From: Bacillota bacterium | GTDB lineage: Bacteria; Bacillota; Clostridia; Peptostreptococcales; Anaerovoracaceae | Length of the DNA stretch: 64,000 nt | Direction: 5' to 3' | Assembly (NCBI GenBank): GCA_017412505.1 | Contig: JAFPXN010000112.1 | Span: 1 to 64,000 of the forward strand | Shown: one piece after another, positions 51,815 to 59,990 of the stretch | Layout of the letters: the number at the start of each line of letters is the position of its first letter | Position numbering within the stretch: the first letter of the stretch is position 1 | Translations under genes and position numbers: made by a program | The notes under the pieces: generated by a model | What the model saw: only the letters and a program-made list of their open reading frames with translations | Database searches by the model: none | What the model was told of the DNA's origin: nothing

Positions 51815-53485
51815 ATGGCATACGACGGATTTCTGGCGGGAACCATCGCCAGACAACTGGACAAGGAACTGCAGGGCGCGAAGATCGAACGCGTGCAGCA
51901 GCCCGAGGCGGATACGGTCATCCTGCAGCTCTACGCTCCCGCGACGGGTCAGCGCAGAAAACTGCTGATCTGCACGTCGCCCCAGGGCGCCCGCGTGCAT
52001 TATACGAAACAGAGCTACGAGAATCCGGCGGAAGCGCCGAACTTCTGCATGCTGCTGCGCAAACATCTGCAGGGCGGGCGTATTCTTCACGTGACCCAGC
52101 CGGCGACGGAGCGCATTCTCGTATTCCATCTCGAGACGATCAACGAAATGTGGTATTCTGTAAACAAACAGCTGATCTGCGAGATCATGGGCAAACACAG
52201 CAACCTCATCCTGACAGACGAAGCGAGCGGCAAAATCATCGACGCGATCAAGAGGATCTCCATCGACGTCAACCGCTACCGGCAGATCCTGCCCGGCATG
52301 CTGTACGTCTCTCCCCCGCCCCAGGACCGTGTCGATCTTTGGACTGCCGCCGAAAACAGCGTTTCCGATATCCGGCAGATCCAAGGCCTGAGCGCGTCCG
52401 CCGCAGACGAATTCGAGAACGATATCCCTGCGCTTCTGCGGGTCAGAGACGACGTCCTGGCGGGAAAGATCTCTCCCGCTGTCTATTGCGACGAACACGG
52501 ACGCCCCGTGGATGTCCATATCTTCCCCATGAAGAAACTGGCGCAGGCCTGCGGGACGGTTTCCTTCGAAGAAACCGGCGACGCGCTGGATTATTTCTAT
52601 TCGCACCGGAAAGAAACGAACCGGGTGATGCAGAAAAGCGAAAGTTTCGCGAAAAGCGTCGCCTCGCTGACGGACAAACTCCTGTTGAAGAAACAAAGGC
52701 TTCTGGAAGATATCCAGAAATCCGATAAAGCAGACGTTTACCGTCTGAAGGGGGAATTGCTCAACGCGAACCTTTCCCTTGCGAAAACGGGCGATAAGGC
52801 GGTCACCGTGGACAGTTATTACGACGGCCAGCCGGTGACGATCGAACTGGACGAACGCTTCTCCCCCGCCCGGAACGCGCAGAATTATTATAAAAAATAC
52901 GCCAAGGCGAAGACCGGCAAGAAAGAAAAGCTCATCCAGCTCGAAGAATGCGAAAAGGATATCGAATACCTGAACACGGTGCGCGACCAGATCTCTCTGG
53001 CGTCCTCCTACGAAGAGATGGAGCTGATCCGGGACGAGCTGATCCGCGAAGGTTATCTGCGGGGCCGGCAGGCGAAGGACCGCAGGAAAGCTGCCGCCAA
53101 GATGAAACCGAAGCCCCGGCGCTTTACCCTGCCCTGCGGCAGAGAGATCGCCGTCGGACGCAACAACGGGGAAAACGATTACATCACGTTCAAGGTCGGC
53201 GGCAAGACTGATTACTGGCTGCACACCAAGGATATCCACGGTTCCCACGTCGTGCTGTTTATGAACGGAGAAACGCCCGGAGAAGACGAGATCTATCAGG
53301 CTGCAGCCGCTGCCGCGTGGTTTTCCAAGGGCAAGGACTCCCAGAACGTGCCGGTGGACTACGTCCCTCTGCGCTACGTCAAGAAACCCGCCGGCGCCAA
53401 ACCGGGCATGGTCATCTTTACGAACAACCGGACCGTCTGGGTCGATCCGAAAGATCCCGGACAAAAAGAAAATGGTAAAATTTAG
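51815..53485 (+). CDS. rqcH: Rqc2 homologue RqcH (NFACT family)
   Basis: 556 residues; GAGG precedes the ATG. N-terminal NFACT-N domain (MAYDGFLAGTIARQL and so on), a long coiled-coil middle (about 270-430) and the C-terminal NFACT-R domain with GGKTDYWLHTKDIHGSHVVL (about 461-480). RqcH binds 50S subunits with stalled peptidyl-tRNA and adds alanine tails that mark the peptide for degradation. The pair that is usually Asp-Arg in NFACT-N, needed for alanine tailing, reads Glu99-Arg100 here. It was formerly annotated as fibronectin-binding protein. Single-gene unit on the + strand. Confidence 0.94.
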   Translation: MAYDGFLAGTIARQLDKELQGAKIERVQQPEADTVILQLYAPATGQRRKLLICTSPQGARVHYTKQSYENPAEAPNFCMLLRKHLQGGRILHVTQPATERILVFHLETINEMWYSVNKQLICEIMGKHSNLILTDEASGKIIDAIKRISIDVNRYRQILPGMLYVSPPPQDRVDLWTAAENSVSDIRQIQGLSASAADEFENDIPALLRVRDDVLAGKISPAVYCDEHGRPVDVHIFPMKKLAQACGTVSFEETGDALDYFYSHRKETNRVMQKSESFAKSVASLTDKLLLKKQRLLEDIQKSDKADVYRLKGELLNANLSLAKTGDKAVTVDSYYDGQPVTIELDERFSPARNAQNYYKKYAKAKTGKKEKLIQLEECEKDIEYLNTVRDQISLASSYEEMELIRDELIREGYLRGRQAKDRRKAAAKMKPKPRRFTLPCGREIAVGRNNGENDYITFKVGGKTDYWLHTKDIHGSHVVLFMNGETPGEDEIYQAAAAAAWFSKGKDSQNVPVDYVPLRYVKKPAGAKPGMVIFTNNRTVWVDPKDPGQKENGKI

Positions 53486-53494
53486 GTCATCGCC

Positions 53495-53523
53495 TTGACA
53501 ATACCATATTTTTCCATTACAAT
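53495..53523 (+). promoter_or_regulatory. Consensus-like sigma-A promoter downstream of rqcH
   Basis: TTGACA (53495-53500), exactly 17 bases, TACAAT (53518-53523), starting ten bases after the rqcH stop. No protein gene lies in the transcript direction before a hairpin at 53593-53621. Confidence 0.65.
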
Positions 53524-53529
53524 ATTTAC

Positions 53530-53622
53530 CAACAGCATTCCGGTTAATTTGTGATGAAAGTAGGTAGCTCCCGCAGCCGAGAAGAACAGAAAAAAAGCCG
53601 CCCTGACCGGAGACGGCTTTTC
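53530..53622 (+). ncRNA. Possible small RNA of about 90 nt
   Basis: Predicted from a consensus promoter (53495-53523) and a hairpin followed by TTTT (53593-53621) on the + strand. CCGGTTA at 53540-53546 can pair with TGACCGG at 53604-53610 in the hairpin's loop. No known RNA family is recognised, and the only frame with ATG (53553) has no ribosome-binding site and runs antisense into the next gene. It could also be an unused promoter. Confidence 0.3.
53593..53621. terminator. Hairpin terminator of the flavin reductase operon
   Basis: AAAAGCCG (53593-53600) and CGGCTTTT (53614-53621). On the minus strand it is followed by T7, so it mainly ends the leftward operon; on the + strand the T tract is four long. 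Confidence 0.75.
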
Positions 53623-53635
53623 CGTAAAACTTATC

Positions 53636-54322
53636 CTAATCCTTCGAAACGAGTCTGCTCTTTCCCGTAAAGACAGACTCTTTCTTTTTCGGCGCGCTGT
53701 GCTTGCTTTTCTTCTTCATCAGGGACATCTTCCGGCTCTCGGCAGCCTTCTTTTTCTGCGTCTTCGGCTTCATGACCGAATAGCCGAACGTGCCGAGTTT
53801 GCGGGTGCCCAGCGGCAGATAGCCGCCGTGGATATAGGCGAGCAGCCCCGCTTTTTCCAGACAGATGCGGTCGTTCGCATCGAACAGTTTTTCGTCGGCG
53901 TGGACGCGTACGATCTCGGCCAGGAACATGGTGTGGCTGCCCAGTTCCTTCACCTCGGTCACGCGGCATTCCAGGTTGACCGGGCACTGCGCGATCATCG
54001 GCGCCTTTACGATCTCTCCGGGTTCCTTCACGAAGCCCAGTTTTTCGAATTTATCCTGTTTTTTGCCGGAAACGCATCCCGCGTAGTCGACGTCCTTTGC
54101 CATGTCCGCCGTCGTCAGGTTGATGACGAATTCGCCCCTTTCCCTGATGATGCCGTAGCTGTAGCGCTCCGGCCGGATCGAGACGTACGTCATGGGCGGG
54201 TCCGAATTGACGATGCCGGTCCAGGCAGCCGTCATGACGGTCGAATGTTCCATATCGCCGCCGGTCACCAGAACGGCGGGCAGAGGGTACAGCATCGTAC
54301 CAGGTTTCATGCTTCTCTTCAT
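53636..54322 (-). CDS. Flavin reductase family protein with basic C-terminal tail
   Basis: 228 residues from the ATG at 54322, which overlaps the stop of the pseudouridine synthase gene (ATGA) and has GAGGAA before it; longer in-frame starts run into that gene. FMN split-barrel domain (about 1-185): VMTAAWTGIVNSDPPMTYVSIRPERYS (compressed), INLTTADMAKDVDYAG, SGKKQDKFEKLG. The last 45 residues are Lys/Arg/Ser-rich with KKKSKHSAPKKK and could bind nucleic acid or acidic surfaces. Last gene of the HlyD-to-flavin-reductase operon. Confidence 0.88.
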   Translation of the reverse strand: MKRSMKPGTMLYPLPAVLVTGGDMEHSTVMTAAWTGIVNSDPPMTYVSIRPERYSYGIIRERGEFVINLTTADMAKDVDYAGCVSGKKQDKFEKLGFVKEPGEIVKAPMIAQCPVNLECRVTEVKELGSHTMFLAEIVRVHADEKLFDANDRICLEKAGLLAYIHGGYLPLGTRKLGTFGYSVMKPKTQKKKAAESRKMSLMKKKSKHSAPKKKESVFTGKSRLVSKD

Positions 54323-55245
54323 TTTCGGTTCCTCAGTTTTTCCAGCGTCTGCAGATATTCCTGCGGAGGATCTGCCCGGAATTCCATGTACTGACCCGTC
54401 ACCGGATGTTGGAATCCCAGGATCTCTGCGTGCAGCATCTGCCCCTGCAGGCTGTAAGGCTGCTTCTGTGGTCCGTAGACCGTGTCGCCCAGCAGCGGGT
54501 GATGGATCGAAGCCATGTGCACGCGGATCTGATGCGTGCGGCCTGTCTCCAGTCTGGCGCGGATCTCGGTAAACCCGTTGAATACTTCGGATACGCGCCA
54601 ATGGGTGACCGCCCTTCTGCCTCCGGGAACAACGGCCATGCGGAGGCGGTTGGACGGGTCGCGGCCGATGGGAGCGTCGACCGTTCCGCTTTCCTCCTTC
54701 ATGCCGTAGAACACGACGCCCCGGTACTGCCGGGTGCAGGCGTGGTCCGCCATCTGCTGTGCGAGACCCCGGTGCGCGGCGTCAGTCTTCGCGCACACCA
54801 GCAAGCCGGACGTATCCTTATCGATGCGGTGGACGATGCCCGGCCGTTCGACGCCGTTGATGTTCGACAGCGCTCCGCAATGGTACAGCAATCCGTTTAC
54901 GAGCGTTCCGTCCGCGTTTCCTGCCGCCGGATGCACCACCATGCCCTTCGGCTTGTTCACGACGATCAGGTCGCCGTCCTCGTAAACGATATCCAGCGGG
55001 ATGTCCTGGGGCATGGCTTCGCAGGGAACGGCCGGCGGCAGTTCGATGGTGATCTCGCTGCCCTGTTTCAGCTTTTCCTTTTTCGACAGAAGAGGAGTTC
55101 CGTCGCAGAACACGTGTCCGCCCGCGATGAGCTTCTGCACGTAGCTCCTGCTCGCCTCTTCAAAAAGCTGAGAAAGCACGCCGTCAGCTCTCAGCCCGGC
55201 GTGCTCTTCGTCTATGAGGAATTTAACTGTCGCTTCTTCGTTCAT
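54319..55245 (-). CDS. RluA/RluD family 23S rRNA pseudouridine synthase
   Basis: 308 residues. N-terminal S4 domain (about 12-65) and catalytic domain with HRIDKDTSGLLVCAKT (catalytic Asp) around 138-153, the family's HRLDxxTSG motif. GRTHQIRVHMA (about 231-241) and the YGPQKQPYSLQGQMLHA stretch are also typical. Position after lspA matches YlyB/RluD in B. subtilis. Overlaps lspA by 23 bases. Target base not certain. Confidence 0.94.
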   Translation of the reverse strand: MNEEATVKFLIDEEHAGLRADGVLSQLFEEASRSYVQKLIAGGHVFCDGTPLLSKKEKLKQGSEITIELPPAVPCEAMPQDIPLDIVYEDGDLIVVNKPKGMVVHPAAGNADGTLVNGLLYHCGALSNINGVERPGIVHRIDKDTSGLLVCAKTDAAHRGLAQQMADHACTRQYRGVVFYGMKEESGTVDAPIGRDPSNRLRMAVVPGGRRAVTHWRVSEVFNGFTEIRARLETGRTHQIRVHMASIHHPLLGDTVYGPQKQPYSLQGQMLHAEILGFQHPVTGQYMEFRADPPQEYLQTLEKLRNRK

Positions 55246-55705
55246 CGGGTCTCTCCGGCGCCTTCTCGAAACGGGGCTCCAGGAAGAGCACGGAAAGAAC
55301 GAGCAGCGCGCATCCGCAGCAGACGCAGATGTCCGCCGCGTTAAAAATGGGCAGGATGTGGATGTTGATAAAATCGATCACGTATCCCCGGACACAGCGG
55401 CAGATCAGATTGCCGCAGCCGCCCCCGACGATCAGGGCCAGCGCGATCTTTTCCGGCGGAAAAATGCTTTTCCCCTTGCGGATCACGTAAACGGTCATGC
55501 CGATCATGACCGCGGCTGTGACTACGATCAGGAACGTCTGTCTGCCTGTCAGGATGCTGAAGGCTGCCCCCGTATTATGGGTATACGTAAAATCCAGAAC
55601 GCCGGGGATCAGGGCCCGGTTCGCTCCGAGTTCCATGGTCCGCGCGATCTGCAGTTTGCTCCACTGGTCGACGGCGACGCAGAGCAGGACAATGACCCAG
55701 AACAC
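55223..55705 (-). CDS. lspA: Lipoprotein signal peptidase
   Basis: 160 residues, GTG start with CGGAG upstream. Four transmembrane segments. The two catalytic Asp are in VIDFINIHI and in FNAADICVCCG, and D-x-x-S/T-K near the N-terminus appears as VDQWSKL. Removes signal peptides from diacylglyceryl-modified prolipoproteins. A long C-terminal basic tail (about 145-160) is unusual but overlaps the next gene's start. Behind divIVA, as in many Bacillota. Confidence 0.95.
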   Translation of the reverse strand: MFWVIVLLCVAVDQWSKLQIARTMELGANRALIPGVLDFTYTHNTGAAFSILTGRQTFLIVVTAAVMIGMTVYVIRKGKSIFPPEKIALALIVGGGCGNLICRCVRGYVIDFINIHILPIFNAADICVCCGCALLVLSVLFLEPRFEKAPERPDERRSDS

Positions 55706-55720
55706 TGCGTTGCTCCGCTG

Positions 55721-56299
55721 CTATTCTTCCGACTTCACGTTCACGATGGTCTTGAACAGATCATCGGAGGAAGACGCGGCGGCGTTCATCTTCGGAGCGC
55801 GGGCGAGCGTGCCGTCGCTGTCCCGCAGCAGGCTGCCGTCGGGAATGCCGAAAATATCGTCGGACAGAGAATCGAAGCGCTCGAGTTCGCTCTCCAGGAA
55901 GCTGCGGAATTTCGCCTTCATGGCTGTGACTCTCGCGTTCAGTTTCGCCTCTTCTTCCTTCAGCCGTTCCACGTTGTCTCTCGCCTGACGCTGCTTGAGG
56001 TCGGCGTCAAGTTCGGCGTTCTTGACCAGGATGCTGGCTCTCTTCTCCGCGCTGGCGGAGATGTCGTTCATCAGGGACTTCGCCGCTTCCAGCGTCTTCA
56101 GGACGGCGCCTTCGGTGTCCTTATAGCTTTCGACCTTGCCCTTCGTCTCTTCGAGCTGGCGCTTCAGTTCCTGATTCTCGCTGATCAGCTTGTCGTAATC
56201 CGCCATGATCTCGTCGAGGAACAGGTCGACCTCTTCCTGATTGTAACCGCGGACCGCTCTGCTGAATTCCTTGTTTTGGATGTCGAGTGGTGTGATCAT
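55721..56299 (-). CDS. divIVA: DivIVA family cell-division scaffold
   Basis: 192 residues. N-terminal lipid-binding domain starts MITPLDIQNKEFSRAVRGYN followed by a long coiled coil (about 25-150). Marks negatively curved membrane at poles and septum and recruits partners. Follows sepF by six bases. Confidence 0.94.
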   Translation of the reverse strand: MITPLDIQNKEFSRAVRGYNQEEVDLFLDEIMADYDKLISENQELKRQLEETKGKVESYKDTEGAVLKTLEAAKSLMNDISASAEKRASILVKNAELDADLKQRQARDNVERLKEEEAKLNARVTAMKAKFRSFLESELERFDSLSDDIFGIPDGSLLRDSDGTLARAPKMNAAASSSDDLFKTIVNVKSEE

Positions 56300-56305
56300 G
56301 ATCTT

Positions 56306-56794
56306 TTATCTCCAGGGGCTCTTATATCCTTCGGACGCCTTTTCGGACGCCGTCTGATTGTTCTTGTAATCGACGCTGACGTTCTCCGGCGCGAAGACGA
56401 AAATGTTGTTCGCGACCTTCTGGACGTTTCCGTTCAGCGCGTAGGTGGCGCCGGACAGGAAGTCGAAGATCTTGCGCGCGGTGTCGGTCTCCAGATTTTC
56501 CAGATTGATGATGACCGGTTTCTTGGCCTTCAGGCTGTCCACGAGCTTCGGGCTTTCGTCGAATCCCTGGGGCTCGATGACGACGATCTTCTGGGCGCTG
56601 GTGTATCTGCCGGCGGTCTGCGGCGTCTTGCTGCTTGCGGCAGGCATCGGCGCGGCAGGTCTTGCGGCGGGCTGCTGCGCAGCCGGACGCGGAAGCAGAG
56701 GCTTCTTTTCTTTTTCTTCCTCTTCTTCGATCTCTTCGTCTTCTTCGATCTCTTCGATGCCGACGAGTTCCTTTAACTTACTGAAAGCTCCCAT
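56306..56794 (-). CDS. sepF: Cell division protein SepF
   Basis: 162 residues. N-terminal amphipathic helix, an acidic/proline-alanine linker (about 12-60), then the SepF fold (IVVIEPQGFDESPKLVDSLKAKKPVIINLENL region, compressed, followed by RKIFDFLSGATYALNG). Tethers FtsZ to the membrane. In the order yggS-sepF-divIVA. Confidence 0.95.
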   Translation of the reverse strand: MGAFSKLKELVGIEEIEEDEEIEEEEEKEKKPLLPRPAAQQPAARPAAPMPAASSKTPQTAGRYTSAQKIVVIEPQGFDESPKLVDSLKAKKPVIINLENLETDTARKIFDFLSGATYALNGNVQKVANNIFVFAPENVSVDYKNNQTASEKASEGYKSPWR

Positions 56795-56795
56795 G

Positions 56796-57509
56796 TTACA
56801 TTCCTCCCATTTTCTTGCTGTAATCCCGCTCTCCGAAGATCGATGTGCCGACCCGGATGATATTTGCGCCTTCCTCGATAGCGGTCTCGAAATCGTGGCT
56901 CATCCCCATGGACAGATATTTGAAGTCCGCGTTGGGATGCTCCACTGCCGCCAGCGTATCGAACAGGTCTTTGACTTCTTTGAAATACGGACGGATCTCC
57001 TCCGGATCCTCCGACCACGGCGCGATATGCATCAGCCCGCGGATCTTTACGTTCGGACAGGAATCCAGGATCTCCCGGAACACCTGGGGAACGTCCTTAG
57101 GGTCCAGTCCGAATTTGCTTTCCTCGTGCGCCGCGTTCACCTGCAGCAGCACGTCCATGGTCTTTCCTGCCGCCGCGGCCCGTTTATCGATCTCCTGCGC
57201 GAGGTGCACGCTGTCGACCGAGTGGATCATCACGACTTTGTCGATGATGTATTTGACTTTATTGGTCTGCAGATGGCCGATGAGGTGCCAGTTCACGGGG
57301 GAGTGGATCTGGTCGAACTTTTTCTGGATCTCCTGGACCTTGTTCTCCGCGATATCCGTGACCCCGGCAGCGATCGCTTCTTCGATCTCGCCGGGTTCGT
57401 GCAGTTTCGTGACCGCGATCAGCAGCACGTCCTCCGGCTTTCTGCCGCTGCGGACAGCCGCCTGTGCCATGCGTCCCCGGATCTCTTCGATGTTCTGTGT
57501 GATACTCAT
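56796..57509 (-). CDS. yggS: YggS/PipY family PLP-binding protein
   Basis: 237 residues. Single-domain PLP protein of fold III: LLIAVTKLHEPGEI includes the Schiff-base Lys (about 34), HLIGHLQTNKVKYI contacts, and LSMGMSHDFETAIEEGANIIRVGTSIFG (compressed) binds the phosphate. Homologues keep PLP and amino acid levels in balance. Located directly before sepF, as in most Bacillota. Confidence 0.96.
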   Translation of the reverse strand: MSITQNIEEIRGRMAQAAVRSGRKPEDVLLIAVTKLHEPGEIEEAIAAGVTDIAENKVQEIQKKFDQIHSPVNWHLIGHLQTNKVKYIIDKVVMIHSVDSVHLAQEIDKRAAAAGKTMDVLLQVNAAHEESKFGLDPKDVPQVFREILDSCPNVKIRGLMHIAPWSEDPEEIRPYFKEVKDLFDTLAAVEHPNADFKYLSMGMSHDFETAIEEGANIIRVGTSIFGERDYSKKMGGM

Positions 57510-57512
57510 GTG

Positions 57513-58607
57513 TTATTCACCTTCTTCAGGTTCCACGTTCTGTTCAGGCTCTTCCTTCGTCTTTTCCCATTCGAAGACGATCTCCTCTTCTTCCGGTTCC
57601 TCTTCGTCTGTCACGGTGACGTCGCTCAGACCGCCTGCGTCACGCAGCACTTCGTCGTACACGTCTACGGTGGCGACCAGCACGCTCTCCCCGTTCTCGT
57701 CCTTCTCGTAGAAACTGTCCGGCGTGATAAGCGTTTCGCCGCTCTCCTCGTCTTCCGCCAGCACCTGGATGCGACGGAACACGTAATCGTCGCGTATCGT
57801 TTTGACGTAGACGCCTTCGAGCATCGTGCCGTCTTCCTGCTCCTGCATGGCACGCGCGGACGTCGGAATGATGAGCCCGTTGTTGTCTTCCGTGATGATC
57901 GTGACGTCGCAGTAGCGCAGCTTCGCGGCGTCTTTATAATACCGGTTCGTTTCGGCGATGACCACCCAGCAGTCTTCGTACTGCGTCATGCGGGTGATGT
58001 TCGCGTCCACCGTTCCCTGGTCGAACTGCACGTCGATGCGCGCGCCCATGGAATAGCGGTCCATGTACTGGGAATCGATGCACAGCGCCATGTACCAGAC
58101 GTCGCCGGTGATGATCTTATAAAGCGGATCGCCCTCCTGCTTGGATGCGGTGCGGATCGACTCCGGCTCGGCAGGAGGCTCCGCTCCTTCTTCCTGCGAC
58201 GGGAAAGAATCGAGGGTGATCGTCTCGGGCATGTCCGGGGAGAACGACGATTCCAGGCCGTCCCACCAGTAGCTGACGATGCCGGTCGTCTCCATGAAGT
58301 AACCCTTCGCGGATCCGTCGGACGGATAGACGTCCGCGATCTTGACCCCCAGACGGGTCTTCTGCCCTTCGTCCACGTAATAGCCGGTATTGCCGCTCTG
58401 CTCCGCTTCCACCACCTTTTCGGTTCGGAAAACGATGCAGCGCGCCGGGTTGAGCGTCTGCATCTCCCCGTACTGCGCGATGGCGGTCGGCGTAAGCGCT
58501 CCGGTTACCGTCGGAACGATATAGATATAGCTGTACAGCACGGCGACAGCGATCAGAAAAACGATGGCGACGATGATGCCGGCTGTCCTCTTTCCCCTTC
58601 TATTCAT
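57513..58607 (-). CDS. HlyD-like membrane-anchored protein of the division cluster
   Basis: 364 residues from the ATG at 58607; the only upstream in-frame start (TTG at 58643) coincides with the -35 box. One N-terminal transmembrane helix (about 8-31), then an extracytoplasmic region that has barrel-sandwich features of HlyD adaptor proteins (GVYVKTIRDDYVFRRIQVL near 270-288), and a very acidic C-terminus (EEPEEEEIVFEWEK and so on). Genes of this kind precede yggS-sepF in many Clostridia without a known job. No ABC transporter is adjacent. No ribosome-binding site is seen; the promoter suggests a leaderless mRNA. Confidence 0.7.
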   Translation of the reverse strand: MNRRGKRTAGIIVAIVFLIAVAVLYSYIYIVPTVTGALTPTAIAQYGEMQTLNPARCIVFRTEKVVEAEQSGNTGYYVDEGQKTRLGVKIADVYPSDGSAKGYFMETTGIVSYWWDGLESSFSPDMPETITLDSFPSQEEGAEPPAEPESIRTASKQEGDPLYKIITGDVWYMALCIDSQYMDRYSMGARIDVQFDQGTVDANITRMTQYEDCWVVIAETNRYYKDAAKLRYCDVTIITEDNNGLIIPTSARAMQEQEDGTMLEGVYVKTIRDDYVFRRIQVLAEDEESGETLITPDSFYEKDENGESVLVATVDVYDEVLRDAGGLSDVTVTDEEEPEEEEIVFEWEKTKEEPEQNVEPEEGE

Positions 58608-58614
58608 ACAAAAT

Positions 58615-58643
58615 ATTGTAGCATTATTCGTGCTTCTATTCAA
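58615..58643 (-). promoter_or_regulatory. Promoter of the HlyD-like/yggS/sepF/divIVA operon
   Basis: On the minus strand TTGAAT (58638-58643), 17-base spacer, TACAAT (58615-58620), then only seven bases to the ATG at 58607. The -35 box overlaps the trmD stop codon. Transcription would start at or next to the A of the start codon. Confidence 0.65.
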
Positions 58644-59385
58644 TACTTTGTGTTTCCTGCAGCACCCTTTCCAGGATCTTTTTTTCGTCTTTCGTCAGAT
58701 TCGGTTTACTGTCCAGATAGCGCTTGAGCAGGTCCGGCCGGCGCTGCGCCGTCAGACGCAGGGACTGTTCGTACTGCCACAGGTGGATGAGTTTATGATT
58801 CCCGTTGAACAGCACCTCCGGCACGTCCAGGCCGTCGTAGCTGCGGGGCTTTGTGTACTGCGGATATTCCAGCAGGCCGCTGTAGATGGATTCCTCGGAA
58901 AGAGAATCCCCGCTGCCCAGCACGCCCGGGATCAGCCGGGATACGCAGTCCACGAGCACCATCGCTGCCAGTTCCCCGCCGGTCAGGATGTAGTCGCCGA
59001 TGGAGACTTCCTCCATGTTCCAGGCCTGCAGGATGCGCTCGTCCACGCCTTCGTAGTGGCCGCACAGAATGAAAAATTCCTGTTCCTGCGCCAGATCCTC
59101 CGCCAGTTTCTGGTCCAGGATGGGACCGCGCGGCGACATGTAAAGAATACGTCTGCCCTCCGCGCCGCAGGCGCGCAGCGCGTCAAATGCGGGCTGCGGG
59201 GTCATGACCATGCCGGCTCCGCCGCCGAACGGCGTATCGTCGGTCTTCCGGTGTTTGTCCAGGGTATAGTCCCGGATGTTGACGACGGAGATCTCGAGCA
59301 GGCCTTTCTCCGCGGCTCTGCCGAGGATACTGCTCGTGACCGGGCCGAACATGTCGGGGAATTGTGTGAGTATCGTTACTTTCAT
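58636..59385 (-). CDS. trmD: tRNA (guanine-N1)-methyltransferase
   Basis: 249 residues. SPOUT-knot enzyme that methylates G37. ILTQFPDMFGPV start, KTDDTPFGGGAGMVMTPQP (about 48-66), ILCGHYEGVDERI (about 108-120), IGDYILTGGELAAMV (knot). Three bases after rimM. The rplS gene that follows trmD in most Bacillota is not here; the next gene is the HlyD-like one. Confidence 0.97.
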   Translation of the reverse strand: MKVTILTQFPDMFGPVTSSILGRAAEKGLLEISVVNIRDYTLDKHRKTDDTPFGGGAGMVMTPQPAFDALRACGAEGRRILYMSPRGPILDQKLAEDLAQEQEFFILCGHYEGVDERILQAWNMEEVSIGDYILTGGELAAMVLVDCVSRLIPGVLGSGDSLSEESIYSGLLEYPQYTKPRSYDGLDVPEVLFNGNHKLIHLWQYEQSLRLTAQRRPDLLKRYLDSKPNLTKDEKKILERVLQETQSIE

Positions 59386-59387
59386 GA

Positions 59388-59879
59388 TTAAAGCAGTCCC
59401 TCAATTAAGTGGATTACTATTATTTTCTCGTCTGTTTTAACGTCTTTGATAAACTCTTTTACCGCCGGCAGCAGGAACGCAGAACCGTCTGCTCTTTCGA
59501 TCTCATAGAGATCCTGCGCGGGACGGCTGTGAATGGTCTTCAGCGTGCCGACAGGCGCGCCGTCTTCGGAAACGACCGCGCAGCCCACAAGATCGTCCAC
59601 GAAATACGTGTCTTCCGGCTGTTTCCAAAGTTCTTCTCTGGGTAGCAGCAGTTCGCGGTTGCGCATTGTTTCGGCTGCGTTGCGGTCGTCGATCCCTTCC
59701 AGTTTCAGGATCGCCATATTCTTCATATAACGCGCTTTTTCGATGCGGCAGCGGCGCCCGTTGAGCAGCACCGCTTCGATCTCGGAAAAGCGGGTCGGTT
59801 TATCCGTATACGGATAGACCCGGACTTCCCCTTTGATGCCCTGCGGCGCCGTGATTTTCCCTAATTTGATGATATCCAT
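59388..59879 (-). CDS. rimM: 16S rRNA maturation factor RimM
   Basis: 163 residues from the ATG at 59879, with AGGAGAG before it. LGKITAPQGIKGEVRVYPYTD (compressed) is the family opening, and a PRC-barrel C-terminal domain follows. Helps 30S maturation. It is separated from khpA by a terminator and starts its own rimM-trmD unit, although both lie in the usual ffh-rpsP-khpA-rimM-trmD order. Confidence 0.95.
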   Translation of the reverse strand: MDIIKLGKITAPQGIKGEVRVYPYTDKPTRFSEIEAVLLNGRRCRIEKARYMKNMAILKLEGIDDRNAAETMRNRELLLPREELWKQPEDTYFVDDLVGCAVVSEDGAPVGTLKTIHSRPAQDLYEIERADGSAFLLPAVKEFIKDVKTDEKIIVIHLIEGLL

Positions 59880-59951
59880 ATTCTCTCCTGACAGTTTTCT
59901 AACTAAATATTTTATCATATCAGGGCTTTACCGTGGGAGCTGCGGCAAAGA

Positions 59952-59976
59952 AAAAGACGGGTCTTCCCCGCCTTTT
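59952..59976 (-). terminator. Terminator after khpA
   Basis: AAAAGACGGG (59952-59961) and CCCGCCTTTT (59967-59976) with one G-U pair read leftwards, followed by T-rich sequence. Ends ylxM-ffh-rpsP-khpA. Confidence 0.7.
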
Positions 59977-59990
59977 CTCCGGGAGATCTC

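Noticed and set aside
53553..53640. Small peptide in the putative RNA downstream of rqcH
   Set aside because: No ribosome-binding site, and the frame continues antisense into the flavin reductase gene.
56445..58727. 760-codon plus-strand frame opposite sepF, yggS and the HlyD-like gene
   Set aside because: Shadow of three real genes; no motif.
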